Assembly (NCBI RefSeq): GCF_017161445.1
Contig: NZ_CP071060.1
Location: 2,046,001 to 2,110,000, forward strand
Direction of reading: 5' to 3'
From: Niveibacterium microcysteis
Lineage (GTDB): Bacteria > Pseudomonadota > Gammaproteobacteria > Burkholderiales > Rhodocyclaceae
Length of the DNA stretch: 64,000 bases
Shown: positions 26,740-38,199 of the stretch, piece after piece
Layout: each line of letters starts with the position of its first letter
Position numbering within the stretch: the stretch's first letter is position 1
Made by a program: the position numbers and the translations under genes
Notes under the pieces: model-generated
The model's input: only the letters and a program-made list of their open reading frames with translations
Databases searched by the model: none
Told to the model about the DNA's origin: nothing

Positions 26740-27195
26740 ATGACTACAAAGCGTTTTTTTCTGAAGGCCGTTACTGCACTGGCTCTGGGCGTGGCAGCAA
26801 TGCCGATTTTCGCGGCGGATGCTTCTGATCCGGCCGAAGGTCAGATCGCGATCAACTACTTCCGCCCGGATGGCAACTATGCCGGCTGGGGTCTGCATGC
26901 ATGGATTGGCAACCCTGGTCAGCCGGGTACGCCGATTGATGGCGTGGACTGGTTTGGTCCGCTGAAGCCGAAGGGCAAGACGGACGATGCCGGCGTGTAC
27001 TGGCACGTTCCGCTGTCGGCGTTTGGTAAGAGCGGCTTCGTGAACTACATCATTCACAAGGGCGATACCAAAGAGCAGGGCGGGAAAGATCAGCGCTTCG
27101 ACGGCAACACCATCAAGCAAATCTGGGTGAATGCTGGCGACAAGGCGATCTACACGTCCAAGGAAGAAGCAATCAAGGCTCGCCAGGCAAAGTAA
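26740..27195 (+). CDS. single-domain secreted CBM41 (pullulanase-associated) protein
   Basis: 151 residues with a signal peptide (MTTKRFFLKAVTALALGVAA, cleavage near FAA-DASD) and nothing else but one carbohydrate-binding module. IAINYFRPDGNYAGWGLHAWIG and the later GVYWHVPL, FVNYIIHKGDTKEQGGKDQRF are the CBM41/PUD pattern, in which aromatic residues bind alpha-1,4/1,6-glucan. CBM41 is normally part of a pullulanase or amylase; here it is free-standing. It may bind or deliver maltodextrin in the periplasm or outside the cell (inference). GGAGG lies 7 bases before the ATG, and a terminator follows. Confidence 0.8.
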   Translation: MTTKRFFLKAVTALALGVAAMPIFAADASDPAEGQIAINYFRPDGNYAGWGLHAWIGNPGQPGTPIDGVDWFGPLKPKGKTDDAGVYWHVPLSAFGKSGFVNYIIHKGDTKEQGGKDQRFDGNTIKQIWVNAGDKAIYTSKEEAIKARQAK

Positions 27196-27210
27196 TTTGC
27201 GTGTGTGACG

Positions 27211-27241
27211 ATCCGCCGCCCTTTGAGGCGGCGGATTTTAT
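27211..27241 (+). terminator. intrinsic terminator after the CBM41 gene
   Basis: A 10-bp perfect stem, ATCCGCCGCC / GGCGGCGGAT (27211-27220 and 27227-27236), with loop CTTTGA, then TTTTATTTGG. Confidence 0.85.
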
Positions 27242-27261
27242 TTGGTCCCCGCGAGGCCGTT

Positions 27262-28902
27262 ATGCGCCAGATCTTTGCGATCTTTGTTGCTTTTGGATGT
27301 GTCCTGAGTAGTCAGTGTTTCGCGGCATCGGAGTTCGCGGACAATCCGATTGTCTATTTCCTCGTTACGGATCGCTTCAAGAACGGCAATCCGGATAACG
27401 ACGGCAGCTACGGTCGCAAGAGAGACGGCCTGAACGAAATCGGCACCTTTCATGGCGGGGATCTCGCCGGCGTTACCGAACGGCTCAAGTCTGGCTGGTT
27501 TTCGGCGCTAGGCGTCAATTCAATATGGATAACCGCACCGTACGAACAGATTCACGGTTGGGTGGTTGGTGGGAACCAGGAGTTTAAGCACTACTCCTAC
27601 CACGGCTATTACGCGACCGATTTCACCGTGTTGGATCGCAACATGGGTACCCCGGATGAATTGCGCGAAATGATCGATACCGCGCATACACAGGGTATTC
27701 GGGTGGTGTTCGATGTTGTCATGAATCACCCGGGCTATCTCGATATCCAGAGCGCCCTCGATTTTCGTATCCCCGTTCTTTGGCGCGGCGCGGATAAGGC
27801 CGGCCTGCGTGATTACCACGAGTTTATCGACTACAACGCCGATAAGAAGAAGTGGGCTCAATGGTGGGGGGGCGCCTGGGTACGAGCCGGATTGCCCGGC
27901 TACGCGCCAGAGGGCAGCGACGATTACACGAAACAACTCGCCTATTTGCCGGACTTCCGCACTGAAAGCACGGAGAAGGTTGATCTTCCCCCGTTTCTTA
28001 AAGCGAAACGCGATACGCAGGCTAAGACGCTCCCGAATGCGACCGTCCGCGACTATTTGGTAACCTGGCTTACCAATTGGGTCCGGGATTACGGTGTAGA
28101 CGGATTCCGATGTGACACCGTCAAGCATGTAGAACCGGCTGCATGGAAGCGCCTCAAATCCGATGCGGTAAAGGCGCTGGCGGAGTGGAAGTCGAAGAAC
28201 CCGACGAAGAAAATTGACGATCAGCCATTCTGGATGGTCGGCGAGTACTGGGGGCACGGCGTCGAAAAGAGCGCGCTGTACGCCAATGGTTTTGACGCCA
28301 TGATCAATTTCGATTTTCAGGATCGCGCGGCCAACCTTCGCGATCTCGACGGCGTCTATCGAGACTACGCTGCGAAGCTGGCAGGTGATCCGGGCTATAA
28401 CGTGCTTTCGTATATTTCATCTCACGATACGAAGCTCTTTCCCCGCGGCCGCTTGATCGATGGCGGCACGGCGCTCTTGCTGGCGCCGGGCGGGGTGCAG
28501 ATATTCTATGGTGACGAAACATCCCGTCCGCCGGGTCCGTTCACCAATTCCGATCCGCAGCAGGCTACGCGTTCCGACATGAACTGGAATGCGATCAATG
28601 ATTCCGTGCTCGCGCATTGGACGAAGCTAACTCAGTTCCGCGCTCGCCACCCTGCTGTGGCACGCGGTCGGCATGCAAAGCTTTCTTCCAGTCCCTACGT
28701 GTTTTCGCGAGTTGCCGCTGACGGCAGCGATCGTATCGTTGCGGCGATTGGTGTAAACGGTGATCAGGAGCTTTCCGTTGGCGATGTATTTGCCAATGGG
28801 GTTAGCTTGCGCGATGCCTATACGGGACGTGAAGTGACGGTGAGTGGGGGCAAGGTGAAAGTGTTGGGCGAGGGCGTGGTGCTGTTGGAGGCGAGGCCAT
28901 GA
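27262..28902 (+). CDS. secreted GH13 alpha-amylase, MalS-like
   Basis: 546 residues from an ATG at 27262 with GCGAGG upstream; a signal peptide (MRQIFAIFVAFGCVLSSQCF, cleavage near FAA-SEF) directs export. The GH13 regions are in order: DVVMNHPG (I, 151-158), GFRCDTVKHVE with nucleophile D285 (II), GEYWG with acid/base E328 (III) and SSHDT with H388-D389 (IV). All catalytic residues are intact. It should cut alpha-1,4-glucan to maltodextrins for LamB and MalEFGK. It resembles periplasmic MalS more than extracellular amylases. Its stop overlaps the next gene's ATG. Confidence 0.9.
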   Translation: MRQIFAIFVAFGCVLSSQCFAASEFADNPIVYFLVTDRFKNGNPDNDGSYGRKRDGLNEIGTFHGGDLAGVTERLKSGWFSALGVNSIWITAPYEQIHGWVVGGNQEFKHYSYHGYYATDFTVLDRNMGTPDELREMIDTAHTQGIRVVFDVVMNHPGYLDIQSALDFRIPVLWRGADKAGLRDYHEFIDYNADKKKWAQWWGGAWVRAGLPGYAPEGSDDYTKQLAYLPDFRTESTEKVDLPPFLKAKRDTQAKTLPNATVRDYLVTWLTNWVRDYGVDGFRCDTVKHVEPAAWKRLKSDAVKALAEWKSKNPTKKIDDQPFWMVGEYWGHGVEKSALYANGFDAMINFDFQDRAANLRDLDGVYRDYAAKLAGDPGYNVLSYISSHDTKLFPRGRLIDGGTALLLAPGGVQIFYGDETSRPPGPFTNSDPQQATRSDMNWNAINDSVLAHWTKLTQFRARHPAVARGRHAKLSSSPYVFSRVAADGSDRIVAAIGVNGDQELSVGDVFANGVSLRDAYTGREVTVSGGKVKVLGEGVVLLEARP

Positions 28903-29792
28903 TTGCGTCCCGCCATGTCGGGAAGATCTCTCCGATCGTGCTTGGAACCTGGCGCTTCCAGGAATGGTCGATGACAGCGGCGGAAATGGCCGCTTTTGTC
29001 GAAGGCGCGGCTGAGGTCGGGGTGACGACAGTCGACACAGCGGATATCTACGGCGATTACCAAGGCGAAGCGGCACTTGGTGATGCACTCCGGCGTTCTG
29101 CCGGCCTGCGCGATCGCCTGCAACTGGTTACCAAGTGCGGAATCCGCCTGAAGTCGGCCCGCTGGCCGGATCTGCGCGTCAAGCATTACGACTGTTCGCG
29201 TGGCTACATTGCCGCGCAGGTTGAGAACTCGCTCAGATCGCTTTCGACCGATCGTATCGATCTCCTTCTCCTGCATCGCCCCGACCCGTTGCTGGATGCG
29301 GACGAGGTTGCCGAGGCGTTCTGCGCGCTGAAGCAATCGGGCAAGGTCAGGACCTTTGGTGTCTCGAATTATCATCCTCACCAAGTCGAGCTGCTGCAAT
29401 CGCGGTTACCGTTCCCCTTGGTGGTAAACCAGATTGAATTCTCGCTGCTGCGTACCGACCCATTGGCGGATGGCACGCTCGATCAATGCCAGAAGATGCG
29501 GATTGTTCCAATGGCATGGTCACCGCTGGCGGCGGGACGGCTTTTCTCGCAAGGCGATGAGCGCGGGCTCGCCGTGGGCGAGGTTCTGCAGCGGATCGGG
29601 CGGGAAACGGGTTTGACACCGGAGCAGGTTGCGCTTGCGTGGCTGATGCGCCATCCCTCTGGTGTGGTGCCGGTTATCGGTACTGGCAAGCTCGAACGGG
29701 TTCGTTTGGCCATCGCCGCCGCCAACCACAGCCTTGATCGTCAGCATTGGTACGAGCTGCTCGAGGCAACGATGGGTTGCGAGGTCGCATGA
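28899..29792 (+). CDS. aldo/keto reductase, YdhF-like
   Basis: 297 residues. The AKR tetrad is readable: Asp and Tyr in [13 protein letters not shown], Lys in VTKCGIR and His in [18 protein letters not shown] and [10 protein letters not shown] mark the NADPH-binding half. It is cytoplasmic; its substrate is unknown but may be a sugar aldehyde, given ATGA overlaps with the amylase before it and the glucokinase-regulator after it. Confidence 0.88.
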   Translation: MIASRHVGKISPIVLGTWRFQEWSMTAAEMAAFVEGAAEVGVTTVDTADIYGDYQGEAALGDALRRSAGLRDRLQLVTKCGIRLKSARWPDLRVKHYDCSRGYIAAQVENSLRSLSTDRIDLLLLHRPDPLLDADEVAEAFCALKQSGKVRTFGVSNYHPHQVELLQSRLPFPLVVNQIEFSLLRTDPLADGTLDQCQKMRIVPMAWSPLAAGRLFSQGDERGLAVGEVLQRIGRETGLTPEQVALAWLMRHPSGVVPVIGTGKLERVRLAIAAANHSLDRQHWYELLEATMGCEVA

Positions 29793-31726
29793 TGGCTAGG
29801 GGGGCGCAGCGTGGTGTGACACCGGCTTCGGTTGCCGGATTTGTGCCCATGCTCTCGCACCCCAAACCGTACCTTGATGGCCCGCGATTGCTCGCGGACG
29901 TCGGTGCGACGAATGCACGTTTCGCGCTGGAGATGGCCCCCGGTGTCTTTGCGTCGATCGAAGTATTGCGGTGTGACGACTACGCCGGCCTGGTCGATGT
30001 GACCCGGGCCTATCTGCGCAAGGTTGGTGTGCTCCGTGTGAGTCACGCGGGCATTGCGATTGCCAATCCGATCGGCGGCGATCTGGTCCGAATGACCAAT
30101 CGCGACTGGACTTTCTCTATCGATGAAGTGCGTCAGCGGCTCGACCTGACCACGTTGTTGGTCGTGAATGACTTCACCGCACTCGCGATGGCGCTGCGGC
30201 ATCTGAATGCCGACCAGCGTATGCAGGTTGGCGGTGGTGAACCTCAGCCTAACTCAGTCATCGGCTTGCTTGGGCCGGGCACCGGCCTTGGCGTGTCAGC
30301 ACTGATCCCCACCGAGGATCGGTGGGTAACGCTGGGCAGTGAAGGCGGCCACACAAGTTTTGCGCCTAACGACGAGCGCGAGATGGATGTGCTGCGCTAT
30401 TGCTGGCGTGAGTACCCCCACGTGTCTGGCGAGCGTCTGATTTCCGGGCCCGGCATCGAATTGACCTATCGCGCCCTGTCCGAGCGAGACGGCGTGCCGC
30501 CCTTGCCGCGCAAGGCCAAGGATATCGTTGAGGCCGCGCTCACTGGCAGTGATCCAGTGTGCGTGGAAACGCTCGATTGCTTCTGCGGCATGCTTGGCAC
30601 GGTTGCATCCAACTTGGCGGTGACCTTGGGTGCGCTGGGCGGTATCTACATCGGTGGTGGCATCGTGCCGCGGCTCGGGCCACGCTTCCTGCATTCACCG
30701 TTCCGCGCGCGCTTCGAGGCAAAAGGGCGTTTCTCGGATTACCTGTCGCAGGTGCCGACCTACGTGATCACTGCGCCGTATCCGGCGTTCCACGGCGTTT
30801 CGGCCATCCTGGCTGATCACCTGCGTGGCCGCGCAACTGGCGACAGTTCATTGCTGGACAAGATTCGCTCGGCGGGCCCGACCTTGTCGAAGGCTGAGCA
30901 GCGGGTCTCGCAGCTGGTACTCGCGCGCCCCCGGACCGTGTTGAACGATCCGATCATCGAGATTGCCCGGCAGGCTGAGGTCAGTCAGCCAACCGTGATC
31001 CGCTTCTGCCGCTCACTTGGATTCCAGGGACTGTCCGATTTCAAGCTCAAGCTCGCTTCGGGTCTCACTGGCACCGTTCCGGTTCGTCACAGTCAGGTGA
31101 GGCATGGCGATTCGGCGCCCGACATCAGCGCCAAGGTGATGGAGAACACCGCATCGGCGATCTTGCGCTTGCGCGACACCATCAACGTCGCCGCGATTGA
31201 AGAGGCGACAACACTCTTGCGCCGCGCCCGCCGGATCGAGTTCTACGCGATCGGGAATGCGGCGGTGGTGGCGCTCGATGCACAGTTCAAGTTCTTCCGG
31301 TTCCGCGTGCCCTGTGTGGCGTACTCCGATACTCACATGCAGATCCAGTCTGCCGAGTTACTCGGGCCGGGCGATGTCGTCGTGGTGATTTCGACCTCAG
31401 GCCGGCCGGCGGATTTGCTGCGCTCGGTCGATGCCGCGATGGCAGCAGGTGCCGAGGTGATTGCGATCACCGCGAGCAAGAGCCCACTGGCGCGCAAGGC
31501 GACGGTCAGTATCGGGCTTGACCATGTGGAAGACGGTCAAACCTTCATTTCAATGATCGCGCGGATTCTGCAGTTGGTTGTGATCGACGTGCTCGCGGTG
31601 GGCGTCGCGCTGCAACGCGGCGCCGAGAATCCGGAACGTGCGATCAACGAGATCGCACAACATGACGACGAGCGGCCCTTCGAGCCGGAGTCGTCGCGCT
31701 CGCGGATCTCCCACGTCACCGGATAG
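29789..31726 (+). CDS. bifunctional glucokinase / HexR-RpiR-type regulator
   Basis: 645 residues from the first ATG of ATGATG (29789), overlapping the reductase stop; a later ATG at 29849 is possible. Residues ~30-350 are a complete ROK-independent glucokinase ([70 protein letters not shown]). Residues ~365-440 are an RpiR helix-turn-helix ([20 protein letters not shown]). Residues ~470-610 are a SIS sugar-phosphate domain ([32 protein letters not shown]). This fusion is known from betaproteobacteria. It may sense KDPG or a hexose phosphate and bind the HexR-like sites near zwf and edd; binding is inference. Confidence 0.92.
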   Translation: MMARGAQRGVTPASVAGFVPMLSHPKPYLDGPRLLADVGATNARFALEMAPGVFASIEVLRCDDYAGLVDVTRAYLRKVGVLRVSHAGIAIANPIGGDLVRMTNRDWTFSIDEVRQRLDLTTLLVVNDFTALAMALRHLNADQRMQVGGGEPQPNSVIGLLGPGTGLGVSALIPTEDRWVTLGSEGGHTSFAPNDEREMDVLRYCWREYPHVSGERLISGPGIELTYRALSERDGVPPLPRKAKDIVEAALTGSDPVCVETLDCFCGMLGTVASNLAVTLGALGGIYIGGGIVPRLGPRFLHSPFRARFEAKGRFSDYLSQVPTYVITAPYPAFHGVSAILADHLRGRATGDSSLLDKIRSAGPTLSKAEQRVSQLVLARPRTVLNDPIIEIARQAEVSQPTVIRFCRSLGFQGLSDFKLKLASGLTGTVPVRHSQVRHGDSAPDISAKVMENTASAILRLRDTINVAAIEEATTLLRRARRIEFYAIGNAAVVALDAQFKFFRFRVPCVAYSDTHMQIQSAELLGPGDVVVVISTSGRPADLLRSVDAAMAAGAEVIAITASKSPLARKATVSIGLDHVEDGQTFISMIARILQLVVIDVLAVGVALQRGAENPERAINEIAQHDDERPFEPESSRSRISHVTG

Positions 31727-31736
31727 TTTCTGACGA

Positions 31737-31755
31737 GCACCGGCCTTGCCGGTGC
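31737..31755. terminator. hairpin between the convergent glk-hexR fusion and panC
   Basis: GCACCGGC / GCCGGTGC (31737-31744 and 31748-31755) around CTT. It lies between two convergent genes and can serve both, although T-runs are absent. Confidence 0.55.
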
Positions 31756-31769
31756 AGCGCTGGCGCCGA

Positions 31770-33278
<1,509 letters not shown>

Positions 33279-33282
<4 letters not shown>

Positions 33283-34448
33283 GCGGGCGCCAAGGCGGTT
33301 TCGACCAGCCTCACCCAGTAACTCGCACCGATCGGCAGGGCTTCGTCGTTGAAGTCGTAATTCGGGTTGTGCAAGGTACAGCCACCTTCACCGGGTCCGT
33401 TGCCGATCCACACGTAACAACCCGGCCGCGCCTGGGCGAAGTAGGCGAAATCTTCCGCACCCATGCTTGGGCGCAGATTGGCCAGTACGCCGGTCGCGCC
33501 GGCCACCTTGGCAGCGGCTTGTGCGCACACGGCCGCAGCCGCAGCATCGTTGATCGTCGGTGGGTAGCCGCGCCGATAGGTGTATTCGGCGCGAACGCCG
33601 TGGGCCGCCGCGATACCGTCGGTCACGACACCGATGGCATGTTCCAGGCGGTCGCGTTCATGGTGAGACAGGGCGCGCACGGTGCCCATCAGGTAGGCGC
33701 GATCCGGGATCGCGTTGTACGCCTCGCCCGCATGAAACTGGGTAACGGATAGCACCGCAGGTTCGAGCGGATCGCGCGTTCGCGTGATTAGCGATTGCAG
33801 TGATTGCACCAGCGCCGCGCCCGCAACAATCGGGTCCAAGCCCTGCTGAGGCATGGCGGCGTGTGCGCCGCGGCCGTGCAGATGGATTTCCCATTGATCT
33901 GAACTTGCCATCACCGGGCCAGGAAAGACGCCAAAGCTGCCGACTGGCAACCCTGGCCAGTTGTGCATGCCGAACACCATCTCGAACGGGAAGCGTTCAA
34001 GCAGGCCGTCCGCTAGCATCGCCGGCGCGCCCCCTTCGCCTTCTTCGGCCGGTTGGAAGATCAGCACGACTGTGCCGTCGAAGTTGCGGTGCTTCGCCAG
34101 GTATTCGGCGGCGCCGAGCAGCATCGTGGTGTGACCATCATGGCCACAGGCGTGCATGCGGCCAGCGTGCCTTGAACAATGCTCGAAGGTGTTGCGTTCG
34201 GTGATCGGGAGCGCATCCATGTCGGCGCGCAAGCCAATCGCCCGCGTGCTGCTCCCGGCACGGATGACGCCAACCACGCCGGTGCGGCCGATGCCGCGAT
34301 GTGTCTCGATCCCAAGCGCTTCCAGGTGTCTCGCGACCACATCACCGGTCCGGTGTTCGTCGAAAGCAAGTTCCGGATAAGCGTGGATATCGCGTCGAAT
34401 GCGCGACAGCTCGCCTTGCCGTGCGCGGATGTCATCGATGATGTTCAT
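33279..34448 (-). CDS. M20-family amidohydrolase (hippurate-hydrolase-like)
   Basis: 389 residues from an ATG at 34448, with AGAGG 7 bases upstream. A di-zinc peptidase/amidohydrolase: ACGHDGHTTMLLGAAEYL and FQPAEEGEGGAPAM hold metal ligands and the catalytic Glu, HLHGRGAHAAMP the dimerisation-domain His, and GAEDFAYFAQARPG the last ligand. It likely removes an acyl group from an N-acyl amino acid. Co-translation with the LysE exporter suggests the freed amino acid is exported or balanced. Confidence 0.88.
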
Positions 34449-34729
34449 CTCTCCGCCTCTTGTGAATGCACTCTGCTGGGGCGACAAGTCTAGCAGGGAC
34501 CCGCACATGACGCCGTCGACGGCCCGCGGTGCGCCGTCGCCCTGCTGCAAGGCTTGGTGGGATTGCGTGGATAGTGGGCATTTCAATCAGAACGAGATAG
34601 CGGGGCCATGCGTTGCGTGACGTGTTTGGCGCATTGGATTTCCGCTTCTCGCGTCGCCCGAGGTCGCCGGGATATATTCCGATTTCATGGGCGGCACAGC
34701 CGCCGGATCAGAGTAAGAGGGGGGCGCAT

Positions 34730-35947
34730 ATGCGGAACTGGGCATTGGCCGTTGCAATGGCTACCTGCTGCACAGGTGTGCAGGCGAAGGATCTGTTCGA
34801 ACTCGACGCCTTGGTGCGCGAGAGTGGGCAACAGGGCAAGGCAGGCTTTTCCGCAATCGGCGATCTGCTGGATGCCGTTTCGGCAAGCGGTCTGCAAGGC
34901 GTTGTCAGTACCTATACCGAGACATCGGCGGCCGTGGCAACCCTCTACATCCGGGGCCTGCCAGCACAGGTGGAGTACGCATCCGGATCGCCGACGCTGA
35001 ACTTTCGCGTGCCTTCACTCGGCATCAACCTGACCTTCGCCGGCGGCACCCGCAGCGCGAGTGAAGACCAGTTCGAAACCTGGATGAAGGGCGAGGGCGC
35101 CGACCTGCTGACACGGATGTTGAAAGAGCTCGCCCATGTTTCGCCTGTCGACCCGGTCGCTGGCAACCCTGGCAGCCTGATGGGGCAAATGGGTGCAGCC
35201 GACTTCTCGACGGCGGCCGACTCGGTGTTCGTCGACGACACAACGGGTAGCTCCATGGCTGGCAACAACTATGCGCTGGTCGGACTGGAGTTCGGGCGTT
35301 ACAGCGCCGGCGGATTCTCGCAAAACGTCACCAAGTTACCGCTCGGCTGGACCTGGAACCTGGGCAACGGCTACCACTTCAAGCTGGAGGCGCCGCTGAC
35401 CTACACCACGGTGGAAGGCGCCAAGGGCGGCAGCGCTGCACTGGGTGGCGCGCTCCGGGTGCCGGTGCTCAAGGGCTGGGTGCTCACGCCAGCCTTGCGG
35501 GTTGGCGCGACCGGATCGTCCGACCTTGGCGCGGCGGCAGTGATGTACTCGGCGAGTCTGTCCAGCCGCTATGCCTTTGCGTTGGGCGACTGGCAGTTCG
35601 GCATCACCGACATGGTCGGTTTGTACCGGACGCAGAGCCTCAAGTACGGTGACTATGAAATCGACTATGACCTTTCGAACACGATGCTGCGCAACGGCAT
35701 CGATGTGGGCAGCTCGTTGCCGTCAAGCCTGCTCGGGCGCCCGGCGGCGTGGCGTGCATGGATCATCGACACGCGCTACTCCGGCGACGCGCTCTACATC
35801 GAGAAGTACCAGGAGTTCGGGATCGCCGCGAGTACCCGTGTGAACTTCGCAGGTGTCACGATTGAACAATCGAGCCTGGGGATTACCTATACCCATGGTG
35901 ACCATGATCTCAAGGGCTTCCGCCTGAACTTCGGCTACAAGTTCTGA
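34730..35947 (+). CDS. predicted outer-membrane beta-barrel protein, unknown function
   Basis: 405 residues from an ATG at 34730 with AGAGGGGG upstream. The signal peptide is MRNWALAVAMATCCTGVQAK. The body alternates Gly/aromatic beta-strands (YALVGLEFGRYSAGGF, LGGALRVPVLKGW, GLYRTQSLKYGDYEIDYDL) and ends FRLNFGYKF, the aromatic C-terminus needed for BAM insertion. The N-terminal ~150 residues are less strand-like and may be periplasmic. I recognise no family. It lies 80 bases before creB in the same direction. Confidence 0.7.
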   Translation: MRNWALAVAMATCCTGVQAKDLFELDALVRESGQQGKAGFSAIGDLLDAVSASGLQGVVSTYTETSAAVATLYIRGLPAQVEYASGSPTLNFRVPSLGINLTFAGGTRSASEDQFETWMKGEGADLLTRMLKELAHVSPVDPVAGNPGSLMGQMGAADFSTAADSVFVDDTTGSSMAGNNYALVGLEFGRYSAGGFSQNVTKLPLGWTWNLGNGYHFKLEAPLTYTTVEGAKGGSAALGGALRVPVLKGWVLTPALRVGATGSSDLGAAAVMYSASLSSRYAFALGDWQFGITDMVGLYRTQSLKYGDYEIDYDLSNTMLRNGIDVGSSLPSSLLGRPAAWRAWIIDTRYSGDALYIEKYQEFGIAASTRVNFAGVTIEQSSLGITYTHGDHDLKGFRLNFGYKF

Positions 35948-36027
35948 GTTGATGCCACGCCGCATGTGGTGGGTGGGTTCCAAGCGGCGCGCTATCCTTG
36001 AGGCCTTTGCCCTTCATTGAAGAACCC

Positions 36028-36705
36028 ATGAGTCGCGTCCTGATCGTTGATGACGAACCCGCCATTGCAGACACGCTGAGTTACGTGCTGCGCAGCGAGG
36101 GCCACGTTGTAGAGCAGGCGGAGAACGGGGCTGCGGCCTTGGCTCTGTTGCGCGATGCGCCGCCGGATCTTGCCCTGGTCGACATCGGCTTGCCGGACAT
36201 CAGCGGTTTTGAACTTGTGCGTCGCCTGCGTGCCTTTTCGACGCTGCCGGTCATGTTCCTCACCGCGCGCAATGAGGAAATCGATCGTGTGATGGGCTTT
36301 GAACTGGGGGCTGATGATTACGTCGTAAAACCGTTCAGCCCGCGGGAGGTGGCGGGGCGGGTGCGGGCGATTCTGCGTCGCACGGCGGCTGTTGCCTCAG
36401 CGGCGGCAGCACCGGTCAGCGGTGGATTCACCTTGTTCGAACTCGAGGCGCGCATCGAATATCGCGCTCAGGCCTTGCCGCTGACGCGTTTCGAGTTCCG
36501 TCTGCTGGCCCATTTGCTACGAGCGCCGCGGCGGGTGTTCTCGCGCGAGCAACTGCTCGACGCGGTTTGGGGCAACGACCGTGACAGCACCGACCGGACC
36601 GTCGATACCCACGTCAAGACCCTGCGCGCCAAACTACGCGAGGTCGCGCCCGACGCTGATCCGATTCAGACACATCGCGGACTCGGGTACTCGGTGCAAG
36701 CTTGA
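36028..36705 (+). CDS. creB: response regulator CreB
   Basis: 225 residues. An N-terminal receiver domain (phospho-acceptor D52 in VDIGLPDISG; conserved Lys in YVVKPFSP) precedes an OmpR-type winged helix (LTRFEFRLLAHLLRAP...DRTVDTHVKTLR...GLGYSV). Adjacent creC and creD and a cre-tag make CreB specific. The ATG at 36028 starts MSRVLIVDDEPA; no strong ribosome-binding site is seen. It overlaps creC by four bases. Confidence 0.92.
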   Translation: MSRVLIVDDEPAIADTLSYVLRSEGHVVEQAENGAAALALLRDAPPDLALVDIGLPDISGFELVRRLRAFSTLPVMFLTARNEEIDRVMGFELGADDYVVKPFSPREVAGRVRAILRRTAAVASAAAAPVSGGFTLFELEARIEYRAQALPLTRFEFRLLAHLLRAPRRVFSREQLLDAVWGNDRDSTDRTVDTHVKTLRAKLREVAPDADPIQTHRGLGYSVQA

Positions 36706-38135
36706 GCCTACCGCTACGTATTCTCGTCGGCTATTTCGTCATCGTCGGCCTCACGGGGCTGTTCGCGCTGATGATCGTCGTGCGCGAGGTCAAGCCGAGT
36801 ATCCGGGAGACGATCGAAGAGTCGATGGTCGACACTGCGAACCTGCTGGCCGCGCTCGCGTCCGACGAATTACGCGACGGCACCCTTGCAAAAGGGCGCT
36901 TCGCCACCCAGGTACGCGCCTACTCGCAACGGCAGGTCGATGCGCCGATCTGGCACTTCCGGAAAACATCGCTCGACTACCGCATCTACGTCACCGATGC
37001 GCACGGCATCGTGGTGTTCGATTCCGAAGGGCGAGCCGAAGGGCTGGATTACTCGCGTTGGATAGATGTCGCGCGCACGCTCAAGGGCGAATACGGTGCG
37101 CGCAGCACCCGCAGCGAACCCAATGACGACGCGAGCACAGTGTTCCACGTTGCTGCGCCGGTGATCGATGCGGGGCGCATCATTGGCGTGCTGACGGTTG
37201 CCAAGCCGATCGCCAGGGTGGACCCGATCATCGCGCGCAGCGAGAGCGTAATCACCCGCTACGGGCTGGCGCTTGTGGCGGCTTCGTTGGCGCTCGGTCT
37301 GTTCGTCACCGTCCGCCTTTCGTTCGCGGTCCGTCGCCTGCAGCGTTATGCGCGTGATGTTTCGGAAGGGCTCCCGGCCGAGGTGCCGCGATCCGGGGCG
37401 CGGGAGCTTAACGATCTGGCGCAGGCGATGGCCACGATGCGGCGCAAGCTCGACGGCAAACTCTATGTCGAACGTTATGTTCAGGCGCTGACGCATGAGC
37501 TGAAGAGCCCGCTTGCCGCAATCCGTGGCGCATCGGAACTGCTCGCAGAAGCCGATCTACCGGCGGCCGAGCGTGCGCGCTTCGCGCACAACGTGCATGC
37601 ACAGAGTGTGCGCATGCAGTCTGCAATCGACCGGCTGCTTCTGCTGTCGCGGCTTGAGGCGCGCGACCGTACGCCCGATTTGCGGCGCCTGTCAGCGGGG
37701 GCGCTGCTCGACTCTTGTGTTGGCCCTCGCCGCGCCGTGGCCGAGCAGCGTGGCATCACGATCGAAGGGCCGGTGACTGAGTCCTGGCCTGAAATTCGCG
37801 GTGACGAAGCGCTGCTAGGTTTCGCTGTCGGCAACCTGATCGATAATGCGATCGACTTCTCGTCCGCTGGCGGTGTGGTGCGAATCACGCTGGATACCAT
37901 CGGCACGCAGCTGGTGCTCTCGGTGCGGGACCACGGGCCGGGGATACCAGCATACGCGTTGCCACGCGTCTTCGAACGCTTCTTCTCCTTACCCCGCCCC
38001 GACGGCAGCCGCTCAGGCAGCGGCCTGGGCCTTGCCGTTGCGCGCGAGGTCGCGAGTCTGCACGGCGGTAGCGTTGACGTCGACAACGCAGAGGATGGCG
38101 GCGTTCTCGCGCGCCTCACGCTGCCGCTGGCTTAG
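36702..38135 (+). CDS. creC: sensor histidine kinase CreC
   Basis: 477 residues starting at a TTG that overlaps the creB stop (TTGA). Membrane helices at ~7-27 and ~187-207 flank a periplasmic sensor domain. A HAMP region (~208-260) leads to the dimerisation helix with phospho-acceptor H265 (LTHELKSPLAAIRG). The ATPase has NLIDNAIDFS, DHGPGIP and GSGLGLAVAREV boxes. It phosphorylates CreB; the natural signal is unsettled but tied to carbon metabolism in enterics. Confidence 0.92.
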   Translation: MSLPLRILVGYFVIVGLTGLFALMIVVREVKPSIRETIEESMVDTANLLAALASDELRDGTLAKGRFATQVRAYSQRQVDAPIWHFRKTSLDYRIYVTDAHGIVVFDSEGRAEGLDYSRWIDVARTLKGEYGARSTRSEPNDDASTVFHVAAPVIDAGRIIGVLTVAKPIARVDPIIARSESVITRYGLALVAASLALGLFVTVRLSFAVRRLQRYARDVSEGLPAEVPRSGARELNDLAQAMATMRRKLDGKLYVERYVQALTHELKSPLAAIRGASELLAEADLPAAERARFAHNVHAQSVRMQSAIDRLLLLSRLEARDRTPDLRRLSAGALLDSCVGPRRAVAEQRGITIEGPVTESWPEIRGDEALLGFAVGNLIDNAIDFSSAGGVVRITLDTIGTQLVLSVRDHGPGIPAYALPRVFERFFSLPRPDGSRSGSGLGLAVAREVASLHGGSVDVDNAEDGGVLARLTLPLA

Positions 38136-38199
38136 GACTGGCACACCGCTGTTTCACGGCGACCTCGCCGGGCGTGGTCGGTACGCGCAGCCTCGGGAC

